The notes: generated by a model not told the origin, from the letters alone. DNA of 64,000 nt from Pseudazoarcus sp963975885 (GCA_963975885.1 CAXBIS010000008.1:62001-126000); one strand, 5' to 3'; numbered from the stretch's first letter, positions 46,147 through 55,804 are shown. A program made the numbers and translations.

Positions 46147-48045
46147 ATGACCGAGTTTCGTGCGCCCCAGGAAGCCTTGTTCCGGTTCCGCCGTCGCGCC
46201 GTCGTCGCGGCCGTGTTCGTCGCGCTGTGTTTCGTCGTGCTCGCGGGGCGCCTCTATCACCTGCAGGTGGCCCAATACAATTATTTCCATTCGCGCGCCG
46301 AGGGCAACCGCGTCGCCGTGCTGCCCGTGGTGCCGCGTCGTGGCGTGATCCATGACCGTCACGGCGAAGTGCTGGCGCGTAACTACTCGGCGTGGACGGT
46401 CGAGATCAATCCGGCCCAGGTGCATGACCTTGACGCCGCATTGGCGGAACTGGGCGAGGTGTTGCCCTTCGATGAGCGTGACGATCGCCGTTTCCGGCGT
46501 CGCCTGCGGGAGACCAAGTACTTCGAGAGCGTGCCCTTGCGCACCCATCTCACGGATGAGGAGGTCGCTGCAGTGGCCGCGCGGTTGTACCGCCTGCCCG
46601 GGGTCGAACTGCGGGCGCGCCTGTTCCGCGACTATCCGAACGGCGAATCCGCGGCCCATGCGATCGGCTACATTGGCCGCATCAACGAGCGCGAGCTGCA
46701 GCGCATCGATACACGCGGGGAGGCGGCCAACTACCGCGGCTCGGAGTACATGGGCAAGAGCGGTATCGAGCTGGCTTACGAGCGCGACCTGCACGGTGTG
46801 ACCGGCGTCGAGCAGATCGAGGTCAATGCCTCGGGGCGTGCGGTGCGACTGCTTTCGCGCACGGCTCCTGTCAACGGCAGCGATCTGGAATTGAGCCTGC
46901 ACATGGGGCTGCAACGTTCCGCCGAGGCTGCGCTGGGTTTGCGGCGCGGTGCGGTGGTGGCGATCGAGCCGGCCACCGGCGAGGTGCTCGCACTCGCTTC
47001 GACACCGAGCTACGACCCCAACCTGTTCATCGATGGCATCTCGGTCGCGGACTGGCGTGCGCTGTCCGATTCGCCCGAGCACCCGCTGCTCAACCGCGCG
47101 ATTTACAGCGCCTATCCACCCGGCTCGACCTACAAGCCGTTCATGGCGCTGGCCGGTCTGGCGAGCGGCATACGCACGCCCGAGGACAGCTTCGACAACC
47201 AGGGGTTGTTTACCGTCGGTGCGCAACGTCTGGTCGATCGCAAGTCCAAGTGTCAGCATGGTGTGGACCTGCACCGCAGCATCGTCTATTCGTGCAACAC
47301 CTATTACTACGAACTCGCGCACGAGATGGGCATCGAGGCCATCGCCGCCTTCATGTCGCAGTTCGGATTCGGCAGCCGCACAGGCATCGACATTCCGGGC
47401 GAGGCCTCCGGCGTGTTGCCGTCGCCCGCCTGGAAGCGCGCGCGTTTCAAGTCGCGCGAACACCAGCAGTGGTACGGTGGCGAGACCATCTCGGTGGCCA
47501 TCGGTCAGGGCTACAACGCCTACACGCCGCTGCAGATGGCGCATGCGCTGTCGGTGGTGCTCAATTACGGCGAGGTGCACAGGCCCCATCTGGTGCGGCG
47601 CATCATAGACGGGCTCAGCGGCGAGATTCGCCACCCGGCGTCGCAGCCAGACGGCTATGTGCCGCTCGTGCACAGCCACGTCGACGCGCTCAAGCGTGCG
47701 ATGGTGGATGTCACCAAGATCGGCACGGCCTCGACCGTGTTCGCCGACGCGCCCTATGACGCGGGTGGCAAGACCGGTACGGCCCAGGTGTTCTCGCTGC
47801 GCGGCCAGGAGTACGTTTCGGAGGAACTCGCCGAGCGGCTGCGCGACCACGCCTGGTTCATCGGCTTCGCGCCGGCGGAGGCGCCGACGATCGCACTGGC
47901 CGTGTTCGTCGAGAATGGCGGTTTCGGGTCGCAGTCGGCCGCCCCGGTCGCGCGCAAGTTGTTCGACTACTACCTGCTCGGCGAGCAGGTGGAAGCCCAG
48001 GCCGGCGAGCTCGATGAGGTCGTTGCGACGGAGCTCGAGCCATGA
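46147..48045 (+). CDS. mrdA: Penicillin-binding protein 2 (elongation transpeptidase)
   Basis: 632 residues. One N-terminal membrane helix, a pedestal domain (PVVPRRGVIHDRHGEVLARNYS) and the transpeptidase domain with active-site S327-T-Y-K330, the SCN motif in SIVYSCNTYYYE and KTGTAQ. It crosslinks septum-independent side-wall peptidoglycan with RodA. ATG 46147 is chosen over the GTG just before it. Confidence 0.97.
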   Translation: MTEFRAPQEALFRFRRRAVVAAVFVALCFVVLAGRLYHLQVAQYNYFHSRAEGNRVAVLPVVPRRGVIHDRHGEVLARNYSAWTVEINPAQVHDLDAALAELGEVLPFDERDDRRFRRRLRETKYFESVPLRTHLTDEEVAAVAARLYRLPGVELRARLFRDYPNGESAAHAIGYIGRINERELQRIDTRGEAANYRGSEYMGKSGIELAYERDLHGVTGVEQIEVNASGRAVRLLSRTAPVNGSDLELSLHMGLQRSAEAALGLRRGAVVAIEPATGEVLALASTPSYDPNLFIDGISVADWRALSDSPEHPLLNRAIYSAYPPGSTYKPFMALAGLASGIRTPEDSFDNQGLFTVGAQRLVDRKSKCQHGVDLHRSIVYSCNTYYYELAHEMGIEAIAAFMSQFGFGSRTGIDIPGEASGVLPSPAWKRARFKSREHQQWYGGETISVAIGQGYNAYTPLQMAHALSVVLNYGEVHRPHLVRRIIDGLSGEIRHPASQPDGYVPLVHSHVDALKRAMVDVTKIGTASTVFADAPYDAGGKTGTAQVFSLRGQEYVSEELAERLRDHAWFIGFAPAEAPTIALAVFVENGGFGSQSAAPVARKLFDYYLLGEQVEAQAGELDEVVATELEP

Positions 48046-49184
48046 CGGGGCGCCGCTTCAATCCCTTCGCGTTGATCGGGGCCGTGCTGCGTCCGCTCGA
48101 TCCGGTGCTGTGCCTGTTGTTGGCGATGTTGCTGGGCGCGGGCTGGGTGCTGATGACCAGTGCCTCGGCCGAACGCCTGCCCGCGCTGCAGATGCACATC
48201 GGCGTCGCGATCGCGACGATGTGGATCGTCGCCGCGATTCCGGTCAAGCGCCTGTTGCAGGCTGCGTTGCCGCTGTATCTGGGGGGTGTCGTGCTGCTGC
48301 TCGGCGTGATGTTCTTCGGTGAGTCGTCCAAGGGCGCGCAGCGTTGGCTTGATCTGGGCGTGGTGCGCATCCAGCCTTCCGAGCTGATGAAGATTGCGGT
48401 GCCGTTGATGCTGGCCTGGTACTTCCAGTTGCGCGAGGACGGTATCCGTTTCTTCGACTTCATCGTCGGTGGCCTGCTGTTGGCGATTCCGCTCGGTCTG
48501 ATCGTCGTGCAGCCGGATCTGGGCACCAGTCTGCTGGTGGCCGCCGCCGGTGTGTACGTGCTGTTCTTCGCCGGGCTGTCGTGGAAGCTGATCGTGCCGG
48601 TGGCGGTGGTGGCGCTGGCCGGCATCGTTGCCATCGTCGGCTTCGGTGATCAGATATGCCAGCCCGGCGTGGACTGGCAGGTGCTGCGCGACTATCAGAA
48701 GCAGCGCGTTTGCACGCTGCTCGACCCGACCCAGGATCCGCTCGGCCGCGGCTTCCATACCATTCAGTCAACCATCGCGATCGGCTCCGGCGGACTGTGG
48801 GGCAAGGGCTGGATGGAAGGCACGCAGACGCACCTGGCCTTCATCCCCGAGCGGCATACGGACTTCATCTTCGCCGTGCTCGGCGAGGAGTTCGGACTGG
48901 TCGGCGCGCTGGCCCTGCTCGTGGCCTACCTGCTCTTTATCCTGCGCGGGCTCGCCATCGCTGCGCGAGGGGCCACGCTTGGGGCGCGTCTGCTCGCCGC
49001 CGCGGTCACGATGATGATTTTCACCTATGCTTTCGTGAACATCGGCATGGTCAGCGGCATCCTGCCGGTGGTCGGCGTGCCACTTCCCTTCCTCAGCTAC
49101 GGTGGCACGGCGTTGGTGACACTGTGTATCGGCGTCGGTATGCTCATGAGCGTCGCGCGCAGCAAAAGCATTGCAAAGGACTGA
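48042..49184 (+). CDS. rodA: Peptidoglycan glycosyltransferase RodA
   Basis: 380 residues with about ten membrane helices, SEDS family. Key pieces: VQPDLGTSLLVAAAG, FIPERHTDFIFAVLGEEFGLVG and LPFLSYGGTALVTLCIGVG. It polymerises lipid II strands that PBP2 crosslinks. Its ATG overlaps the mrdA stop by 4 bases. Confidence 0.97.
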   Translation: MTGRRFNPFALIGAVLRPLDPVLCLLLAMLLGAGWVLMTSASAERLPALQMHIGVAIATMWIVAAIPVKRLLQAALPLYLGGVVLLLGVMFFGESSKGAQRWLDLGVVRIQPSELMKIAVPLMLAWYFQLREDGIRFFDFIVGGLLLAIPLGLIVVQPDLGTSLLVAAAGVYVLFFAGLSWKLIVPVAVVALAGIVAIVGFGDQICQPGVDWQVLRDYQKQRVCTLLDPTQDPLGRGFHTIQSTIAIGSGGLWGKGWMEGTQTHLAFIPERHTDFIFAVLGEEFGLVGALALLVAYLLFILRGLAIAARGATLGARLLAAAVTMMIFTYAFVNIGMVSGILPVVGVPLPFLSYGGTALVTLCIGVGMLMSVARSKSIAKD

Positions 49185-49195
49185 TTCGCAAGGAA

Positions 49196-50188
49196 ATGAA
49201 GATCTCTAGCCCACTTCGTTCCCCGCTGGCTGCGGTACGCGGCTTGCTTCTTGCTGGTAGCGTGTTCGTGCTTGCCGCGTGTGGCACGGCGCCCGTCGAA
49301 GTCGCCAGTGACGACGAACTCGATGCGGTCCTCGCGAGCATCCCGGAACGGCAGAAACCCATGATGGTCCCGGCGCCGCGCGGCGCCGGCTACTATCAGG
49401 ACGACGGCCCGCACGCGATGATTCCGGCCAATCTCGATGACGTGCCCGATGCCATTCCGCGACTCGAGTCGCTGTACCGGCCGTCGCTGCGCCCCTATCG
49501 CGTGATGGGCCAGCACTTCGAGCCGATGACCGAACTCGGACCGTACCGCGAAGTTGGCCACGCGAGTTGGTACGGCCGCAAGTTCCATGGCCGCAAGACG
49601 GCCATCGGCGAGACCTACGACATGTACGCGATGACGGCGGCCCACCCGACGCTGCCGCTGCCCAGCTACGTGCGCGTGACCCACACCGAGAACGGGCGCT
49701 CGGTCATCGTGAGAGTCAACGACCGCGGCCCCTTTCTGCGCGGTCGCCTGATCGACCTGTCGTATGCCGCAGCGCACCGCCTGGGTTTCATCAACGCCGG
49801 CAGTGCGCGCGTCGAGGTCGAGTTGCTGCTGCCCGAGGACATCACCGTGGCCGAGGCCGCTGTACGCGAGATCCAGCCTGTCTATGTTGCCGACGCACGG
49901 CCCGGCGACCGTGATGTTGCCAGCGCGGCGCTCGCGCAATCGGCAGTTGCCGGCGAGCGTGCGCCCTATCTGCAGCTTGGCGCCTTCGACACCCCCGCCA
50001 ACGCAGCGCACCTGATGGTGCGCGTGCGCGAGGAACTCGAGATGCTCACCGATCAGCTGCACCTGCTCGACGGCGATGGCCGCTATCGCCTGCAGATCGG
50101 ACCGTTCGCCTCGGTCGAGGAGGCACGAAGTTTCGCCGGTCGTGTTCTCACCACCCTGGAGCTCCAGCCCTATCTCGTCATGCGCTGA
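49196..50188 (+). CDS. rlpA: Septal ring lipoprotein RlpA (lytic transglycosylase-like)
   Basis: 330 residues. Lipoprotein signal with lipobox VLAAC. A double-psi beta-barrel (ASWYGRKFHGRKTAIGETYDM ... VRVNDRGPFLRGRLIDLSYAAA) carries the RlpA-type catalytic Asp region, and a C-terminal SPOR domain (YLQLGAFDTPANAAHLMVRV ... YRLQIGPFASVEEA) binds denuded glycan. In relatives it cleaves denuded glycan strands during division. Note AAGGA directly against the ATG, an unusually short spacing. Confidence 0.93.
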   Translation: MKISSPLRSPLAAVRGLLLAGSVFVLAACGTAPVEVASDDELDAVLASIPERQKPMMVPAPRGAGYYQDDGPHAMIPANLDDVPDAIPRLESLYRPSLRPYRVMGQHFEPMTELGPYREVGHASWYGRKFHGRKTAIGETYDMYAMTAAHPTLPLPSYVRVTHTENGRSVIVRVNDRGPFLRGRLIDLSYAAAHRLGFINAGSARVEVELLLPEDITVAEAAVREIQPVYVADARPGDRDVASAALAQSAVAGERAPYLQLGAFDTPANAAHLMVRVREELEMLTDQLHLLDGDGRYRLQIGPFASVEEARSFAGRVLTTLELQPYLVMR

Positions 50189-50285
50189 ATTCCGGCGTGT
50201 CGGCGCGGTCCATTCCCTGCCTCATGCCAATTCCTTTCCACTCCACCGGCCCGTTAGCGGGCCAGCATCTTCATCACAGGCTGTC

Positions 50286-51413
50286 ATGCGCTTTCTGATC
50301 ACTTTGCTCTGCTTCGTCTTCCCGCTCGCCGTTTCCGCTGCGATTCCGCCCCCGCCCACCGTCGCCGCCAACGCCTGGCTTCTGATCGATCATCGCACCG
50401 GCCAGACGCTGGTTTCGCACAATGCCGACGAACGCATCGAGCCGGCGTCGCTGACCAAGCTGATGACGGCCTACCTGAGCTTTCAGGCGCTCAAGGCCGG
50501 CACCATGGCTCTCGACGACGAGGTTCAGGTCTCCGAGAAGGCCTGGCGCATGACCGGCTCGCGCATGTTCATCGAGCCCAACCGGCCGGTCACGGTCGAG
50601 CAGCTCATCCACGGCATGATCGTCCAGTCGGGCAACGATGCCTGTGTGGCGCTGGCCGAACGTATCGCCGGTTCCGAAGAAGCCTTCGTGCACATGATGA
50701 ACCGTGAGGCCGAGCGGCTCGGCATGACCAACACCAGCTTCGCCAATTCGCATGGCCTGCCCGACCCCAAGCTCTACACCACGGCCACCGACCTGTCGTT
50801 GCTCGCCACCGCGCTGATCCGTGAATTTCCCGAGTTCTACCGCTTGTACTCGATGCGTGAATACACCTACAACGACATTACCCAGCCCAACCGCAACCGA
50901 CTGTTGTGGCTGGATTCGACCGTCGACGGCATGAAGACGGGCTACACCCGTGCGGCTGGCTACTGCCTGGTGTCCTCGGCCATGCGCGGCCCGCGTCGGC
51001 TGATCTCGATCGTTCTCGGTGCCGAGTCCGAAGCCACGCGTGCGCAGGAATCGCTCAAGCTACTCAACTACGGTTTCCAGTTCTTCGACACGCTGCGCCT
51101 ATACCAGGCCGACCAGGAGATTTCCACCTTCCGCGTCTGGAAGGGCAAGGCCGATGAAGTGCCGGTGGGCTTCATGGAGGATTTCGTGATGTCCATGCCC
51201 AAGGGCCAGGTCGACCAGATCGATGCGAAGCTCGAGAGCAGCCAGCCGGTCCTCGCACCGATCTCGCGCGGACAGGAGGTCGGGACGCTGACGCTGGTCG
51301 CCGAGGGCGAGGAGATCGGACGCTTCCCGGTGGTCGCGCTGACCGAAATCGAACAGGCCGGTTTCTTCAAGCGCTTCTGGGATGCGCTCGTACTGTGGAT
51401 CAAGAACCTGTGA
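50286..51413 (+). CDS. D-alanyl-D-alanine carboxypeptidase (DacA/DacC, PBP5/6 family)
   Basis: 375 residues. Signal peptide, then the peptidase S11 domain with S55-L-T-K58, SGN in IVQSGNDACVAL and KTG in GMKTGYTRAAG. A C-terminal beta domain ends in an amphipathic membrane anchor (QAGFFKRFWDALVLWIKNL). It trims the terminal D-Ala from pentapeptides, and the released D-Ala could be recycled by the next gene. Confidence 0.95.
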   Translation: MRFLITLLCFVFPLAVSAAIPPPPTVAANAWLLIDHRTGQTLVSHNADERIEPASLTKLMTAYLSFQALKAGTMALDDEVQVSEKAWRMTGSRMFIEPNRPVTVEQLIHGMIVQSGNDACVALAERIAGSEEAFVHMMNREAERLGMTNTSFANSHGLPDPKLYTTATDLSLLATALIREFPEFYRLYSMREYTYNDITQPNRNRLLWLDSTVDGMKTGYTRAAGYCLVSSAMRGPRRLISIVLGAESEATRAQESLKLLNYGFQFFDTLRLYQADQEISTFRVWKGKADEVPVGFMEDFVMSMPKGQVDQIDAKLESSQPVLAPISRGQEVGTLTLVAEGEEIGRFPVVALTEIEQAGFFKRFWDALVLWIKNL

Positions 51414-52264
51414 GCATCTGCTATCTGAACGGCGGCTTCGTACCGCGTAGTGAAGCGCGCATCTCGCCGATGGATCGCGGTTTCCTTTTCGGCGACGGCG
51501 TGTACGAGGTGATCCCGGTGTATGGCGGGCGAGCCTTCCGGCTGGACGCGCATCTTGCGCGCCTGGAACGTTCGCTGGCGGGCATCGGCATCGCCAACCC
51601 GCATTCGCACGCCGAGTGGGCGGACCTGGTGCAGCGCCTGGTCGCTGCTCACCACTGGCCGACGCAGGCGGTGTATGTGCAGGTCACGCGCGGCGCCGAC
51701 ACGGTGCGCAACCACGCCTTTCCGCAGGATCTGCCGCCGACCGTGTTCATGACCGCCGATGCGCTGGCACCCATTCCGGCCGAACAACTCGAGCGCGGCG
51801 TCTCTGCGGTCAGTGCGGCCGACAATCGCTGGTTGCGCTGTGATCTCAAGACCACCGCGCTGCTTGCCAACTGCCTGCTGCGCCAGCTTGCCGTCGAACA
51901 GGGTTGCGCGGAGACCGTGCTGTTCCGCGACGGTTTCCTCACCGAAGGCAGCGCCTCGAACATCTTCGTCGTCAAGAACGGCGTGCTGCTCGCGCCGCCC
52001 AAGAGTCATCTGATGCTCCCAGGCATCACCTGCGATGTGGTGCTCGAACTGGCCGCCCGGCACGGCCAGGCGACCGAAGTGCGCGAGATCCGCGAGGAAG
52101 AGGTGCACGCGGCCGACGAGCTTTGGCTCACCTCATCGACCAAGGAAGTGCTGCCGATCACGCAGCTTGACGACAAGCCGGTGGGAGCGGGGTACCCCGG
52201 GCCGGTTACGCTCGCGATGATCGACTGGTTCGTTCAGGCGAGACGCGAGGAGTGTGGCGCATGA
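51410..52264 (+). CDS. dat: D-amino acid aminotransferase
   Basis: 284 residues from GTG 51410, which overlaps the preceding stop; the start SICYLNGGFVPRSEARISPMDRGFLFGDGVYE is typical. PLP-binding Lys is in RWLRCDLKTTALLANCL and the substrate loop TEGSASNIFVVKNGVL is present. Fold-type IV enzyme that exchanges amino groups between D-amino acids and keto acids such as alpha-ketoglutarate. An S/L-branched-chain specificity is less likely. Its 3' end overlaps the ybeD-like ATG. Confidence 0.92.
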   Translation: MSICYLNGGFVPRSEARISPMDRGFLFGDGVYEVIPVYGGRAFRLDAHLARLERSLAGIGIANPHSHAEWADLVQRLVAAHHWPTQAVYVQVTRGADTVRNHAFPQDLPPTVFMTADALAPIPAEQLERGVSAVSAADNRWLRCDLKTTALLANCLLRQLAVEQGCAETVLFRDGFLTEGSASNIFVVKNGVLLAPPKSHLMLPGITCDVVLELAARHGQATEVREIREEEVHAADELWLTSSTKEVLPITQLDDKPVGAGYPGPVTLAMIDWFVQARREECGA

Positions 52265-52533
52265 GCGAGACACGTCGCGAGACGCTGATCGAATTCCCCT
52301 GCGATTTTCCGATCAAGATCATGGGCGCACGCGTGGAGGGCTTCGCGCAGGCCATCGTCGAGGTCGTGCAGCGTCATGACGAGGGCTTTGACGCGGCAAG
52401 CGTCGAGATGCGTCCGTCGAGCAAGGGCAACTATCTTGCGCTGACCTGTACCGTGCGCGCGCTCTCGCAGACGCAACTCGACGCACTCTACCGCGAGCTG
52501 ACCGCCCACCCGATGGTCAAGGTCGTGCTGTGA
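52261..52533 (+). CDS. YbeD/DUF493 protein, regulator-like partner of lipoate synthesis
   Basis: 90 residues. Ferredoxin-like fold: LIEFPCDFPIKIMGARVEGFAQAIVEVV, ending ALYRELTAHPMVKVVL. In many proteobacteria it precedes lipB. Its function is not settled; a role as a lipoylation-linked allosteric regulator is proposed from structure. The stop overlaps the lipB start by 4 bases. Confidence 0.93.
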   Translation: MSETRRETLIEFPCDFPIKIMGARVEGFAQAIVEVVQRHDEGFDAASVEMRPSSKGNYLALTCTVRALSQTQLDALYRELTAHPMVKVVL

Positions 52534-53168
52534 GCGCGTCCGCGGTGGGCGAGCCCCCGACCCTGCTCGTCAAGCGCCCGGGTCGCGTCGAATACGAGGC
52601 GGCGTGGGAGGCCATGCGCGCCTTTACCGCGGCGCGCACGCCGGATACGCCCGACGAGATCTGGCTGGTCGAACACCCGCCGGTGTACACGCTGGGCCAG
52701 GCGGGGCGAGCCGAACATCTGCTGTGCGAGAGTGACATCCCTCTGGTCAAGAGCGATCGTGGCGGCCAGATCACCTACCATGGCCCGGGTCAGCTTGTCG
52801 CCTACGTGCTCATTGATCTGGCGCGGCGTGGGCTCAAAGTGCGCGAACTGGTCGCGATCATGGAGCAGGCGCTGATCGACTGTCTGGCCGATTACGGCAT
52901 TGCCGCAGAGCGCCGCGCCGGCGCGCCGGGCGTTTATGTCGACGGCGCCAAGATCGCCGCCCTCGGGCTTCGTGTGAGGCAGGGTCGCAGTTATCATGGG
53001 CTGGCTTTGAACGTGGACATGAACCTTGAGCCGTTCGCGCGGATCAACCCCTGCGGATACGAGGGTCTGGCGACCACGCAGCTGGCCGATTTCGGCGTGA
53101 ATGAGACCCGCGATGCGGTCGGTGCGCGCCTGATCGGACATCTGCAGCGGTTGCTGCCTGCACTTTAG
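52530..53168 (+). CDS. lipB: Octanoyltransferase LipB
   Basis: 212 residues, GTG start. Signatures GGQITYHGPGQLVAYVLIDL and GAPGVYVDGAKIAALGLRVRQG; the catalytic pair is K141 and C175 (RINPCGYEG). It moves octanoate from acyl carrier protein to the lipoyl domains, the step before LipA. Confidence 0.97.
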   Translation: MSASAVGEPPTLLVKRPGRVEYEAAWEAMRAFTAARTPDTPDEIWLVEHPPVYTLGQAGRAEHLLCESDIPLVKSDRGGQITYHGPGQLVAYVLIDLARRGLKVRELVAIMEQALIDCLADYGIAAERRAGAPGVYVDGAKIAALGLRVRQGRSYHGLALNVDMNLEPFARINPCGYEGLATTQLADFGVNETRDAVGARLIGHLQRLLPAL

Positions 53169-53284
53169 GGCGTCTTGGCGCGGCGCAGTCCGCCGCATGA
53201 GCCGAGACCGCGGCGCACCGCCGCAGCCATGACGGCCGGCCTCACCAGGGTCGGATCGCTGACCAGGAAACCACAAGGAATCCG

Positions 53285-54232
53285 ATGGAAACGACTACCC
53301 GCAAGCAGCGCGGCGCCGACAAGACGGCGCGCATCCCGATCAAGATCGTCCCGGCCGAGCGCCTCAAGAAGCCCGACTGGATTCGCACCCGGCTCGGCAC
53401 GGGTGCCGAGGTCGAGCGCTTCAACGAGATCAAGGCCACGCTGCGCGAACACAAGCTGCACACGGTGTGTGAGGAAGCCTCCTGCCCCAACATCCACGAA
53501 TGCTTCGGCAAGGGCACGGCGACCTTCATGATCATGGGTGACATCTGCACGCGGCGCTGCCCGTTCTGCGACGTGGGCCACGGCCGGCCGGAAGCGCTCA
53601 ATGCCGATGAGCCGCGCGAGCTTGCCAATACCATCGCCGCGATGCGCCTGAACTACGTCGTGATCACTTCGGTCGATCGTGACGATCTGCGCGACGGCGG
53701 GGCGGCCCACTTTGTCGAATGCATCCGCGCCACGCGCGAAGCTTCGCCGGACACCACCATCGAGGTGCTGGTGCCCGATTTTCGCGGGCGCATGGACGTC
53801 GCGCTGGAGATCTTCGATCGGGCTCCGCCCGACGTCATGAACCACAACCTCGAGACCGTGCCGCGCCTGTACAAGCAGGCCCGCCCCGGCTCGGACTACG
53901 CCTGGTCGCTGCGCCTGCTCAAGGAGTTCAAGGCGCGTCACCCCGACGTGCCGACCAAGTCCGGCCTCATGGTGGGGCTGGGCGAGACCGACGAGGAGAT
54001 CCTCGAGGTGCTGCGCGACCTGCGCGCGCACGATGTCGAGATGCTCACCATCGGCCAGTATCTGCAGCCCTCGGCCGGCCACCTGCCGGTGCTGCGCTAC
54101 GTGCATCCGGACGTCTTCGCGATGTTCGAGCGCGAGGCGCTTGCGATGGGTTTCCGCAATGCCGCCTGCGGCCCGATGGTGCGTTCGAGCTACTGGGCCG
54201 ACCAGCAGGCGCACGGGGCCGGCGTGGTGTGA
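53285..54232 (+). CDS. lipA: Lipoyl synthase LipA (radical SAM)
   Basis: 315 residues. Radical-SAM motif CTRRCPFCDV and the auxiliary-cluster cysteines CEEASCPNIHEC, with the C-terminal RSSY serine ligand. It inserts two sulfurs into octanoyl-lipoyl domains. The AAGGA ribosome site lies before the ATG, after a 116-base gap from lipB. Confidence 0.97.
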   Translation: METTTRKQRGADKTARIPIKIVPAERLKKPDWIRTRLGTGAEVERFNEIKATLREHKLHTVCEEASCPNIHECFGKGTATFMIMGDICTRRCPFCDVGHGRPEALNADEPRELANTIAAMRLNYVVITSVDRDDLRDGGAAHFVECIRATREASPDTTIEVLVPDFRGRMDVALEIFDRAPPDVMNHNLETVPRLYKQARPGSDYAWSLRLLKEFKARHPDVPTKSGLMVGLGETDEEILEVLRDLRAHDVEMLTIGQYLQPSAGHLPVLRYVHPDVFAMFEREALAMGFRNAACGPMVRSSYWADQQAHGAGVV

Positions 54233-54669
54233 ACACGCCGCTCGACGCGTGGGGCTCGTGGCTCAAGGGCTCGCTGTGGGCCTATCCCGCGCTCGAGGCG
54301 GTGCACATCACCGGCATCGCGCTGCTGTTCGGCAGCCTGGTGGTATTCGAACTGCGTATGCTCGGCGTGGCGCGCACCCTGCCGCCCGAGGCGCTGGCGC
54401 GGCTGGCCTTGCCGGTGAGCGTGGGCGGTTTCGCGCTTGCAGCGACATCCGGCCTGATGCTGTTCGCGGCCGACGCCTTCGATCTGCTCGTCAATCCGGC
54501 CTTTCGCATCAAGATGGTGTTGCTGGTGCTCGCCGGCCTCAATGCGGCGGCCTTCCATGCCTGCGGCGGTCTGCGCTGCGACGGTGCGGCGCGCGCCGTT
54601 CAGCTGGTCTCGTCCATCGTGCTGTGGCTGGGCATCATCGTCGCCGGGCGGATGATCGCCTACGTCTGA
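54229..54669 (+). CDS. Small membrane protein coupled to lipA, unknown function
   Basis: 146 residues from GTG 54229, overlapping the lipA stop by 4 bases. Four membrane helices; the first contains LWAYPALEAVHITGIALLFGS and the last AVQLVSSIVLWLGIIVAGRM. His in the first helix and the FHACGG turn suggest possible cofactor or metal ligands. I recall similar proteins named DUF6644, but this was not checked. It is not obviously needed for lipoate synthesis, so the coupling may be for co-expression only. Confidence 0.7.
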   Translation: MNTPLDAWGSWLKGSLWAYPALEAVHITGIALLFGSLVVFELRMLGVARTLPPEALARLALPVSVGGFALAATSGLMLFAADAFDLLVNPAFRIKMVLLVLAGLNAAAFHACGGLRCDGAARAVQLVSSIVLWLGIIVAGRMIAYV

Positions 54670-54748
54670 ACCCGAGAGCGTCGGTGCAATCGAACACGGG
54701 TCGCGACGCCGCCGGCGTCGCCGTCCGATGAACCCACGGAGGTCCGCC

Positions 54749-55222
54749 ATGCACCGACGCAACTTCATCCTCACCGCGGCGATCGCCGCCATCGCCCCCC
54801 AACTGGCGCGTGCCCACCACGGCTGGAGCGGCTTCGACGCCGACACGCCGGTGTATCTGCGCGGCCGCATCAAGGCCGTGAAGTGGGAAAACCCGCACGC
54901 GATGCTCACCATCGAGATTGCCGACGGCCTGCAGGTGCCGGCCGATCTGGGCGGCCGCTCGCTGCCGGCGCAGGCCTCGCCGGTGGATGGCGCCGACATC
55001 TTGCGCCGCACCAAGGCACCGCCTGCGGGCGAGCGTGAGTGGACGCTGGAGCTCGCGCCGCTGTTTCGCGTGAATCAGTGGAAGATTGCCGAGCCGGCCG
55101 TCGGCGACGAGGTCGAGGCCATCGGCTACATCCTGCGCATGGAGGACGCACCGGCCTTCATGCGCGTGGAATATCTGTTCGTCGGGAACAAGACCTATGG
55201 CCTGCGTTCCGGCCCGGCCTGA
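54749..55222 (+). CDS. DUF6152-like exported protein
   Basis: 157 residues from ATG 54749, chosen for the GGAGG just upstream. A twin-arginine-poor signal peptide (MHRRNFILTAAIAAIAPQLARAHHG) ends at ARAHHGWSGFD. The mature start HHGWSGFDADTPVYLRGRIKAVKWENPHAM is the DUF6152 pattern. Periplasmic, function unknown; the HH at the mature N-terminus could bind copper. It follows the membrane-protein gene by 79 bases. Confidence 0.82.
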   Translation: MHRRNFILTAAIAAIAPQLARAHHGWSGFDADTPVYLRGRIKAVKWENPHAMLTIEIADGLQVPADLGGRSLPAQASPVDGADILRRTKAPPAGEREWTLELAPLFRVNQWKIAEPAVGDEVEAIGYILRMEDAPAFMRVEYLFVGNKTYGLRSGPA

Positions 55223-55228
55223 GGGCGA

Positions 55229-55666
55229 TCAGCGGAAAACGCGCTCTTCACGCTCGTGCCGCTCCTGCTCCTCGATCGACAGCGTCGCCGTCGGTCGGGC
55301 GAGCAGGCGGCGCAGGCCGATGGGTTCGCCGGAGGCCTCGCAGTAGCCGTAGGTGCGGTTGGCGATGCGATCGAGCGCGCTGTCGATCTTGCGCAACTGC
55401 TTGCGCTCGCGATCGCGAAAGCGCTGCTCGAGCGAGTGTTCCTCTTCCTGCGTGGCGCGGTCGGCCTCGTCGGGCGTGGCGGCCGTCTCCTGCAGATGCG
55501 AGATGGTCACCTGGCCGTTGGCGAAGATCTCTTCGCGCATGCGTTCGAGCAGCGCGCGAAAGTACTCGAGCTGGCGGGTGTTCATGTAGTCGTCGTCGGA
55601 CATCGCCAGCAGCTCCTCTTCGGTGAGCTGGGGCGTTTCCTTCGGGGCCTTGGCCTTGGCGTTCAT
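55229..55666 (-). CDS. dksA: DksA-family RNA polymerase regulator with degenerate zinc site
   Basis: 145 residues. The coiled-coil tip motif DxxDxA is intact (D66, D69, A71), so it should still enter the RNA polymerase secondary channel and act with ppGpp. At the zinc site only C109 is kept; the other three cysteine positions are S112, S130 and E133. The region from TYGYCEASGEPIGLRRLLARPTATLS is otherwise close to E. coli DksA. It resembles the low-cysteine, zinc-independent DksA type. Confidence 0.9.
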   Translation of the reverse strand: MNAKAKAPKETPQLTEEELLAMSDDDYMNTRQLEYFRALLERMREEIFANGQVTISHLQETAATPDEADRATQEEEHSLEQRFRDRERKQLRKIDSALDRIANRTYGYCEASGEPIGLRRLLARPTATLSIEEQERHEREERVFR

Positions 55667-55804
55667 TGCGACTACTCCTGCTGGTGCGACCGTCCTGATC
55701 GCATCATACGGCCACTTCGCGCGCTGCGGGCAAATTGTGCGAACAGTGTGTGACAGGTTGCGTCCTCGGCGCCACAGACCGGTGATCGGATAGAATCGCG
55801 ACAC

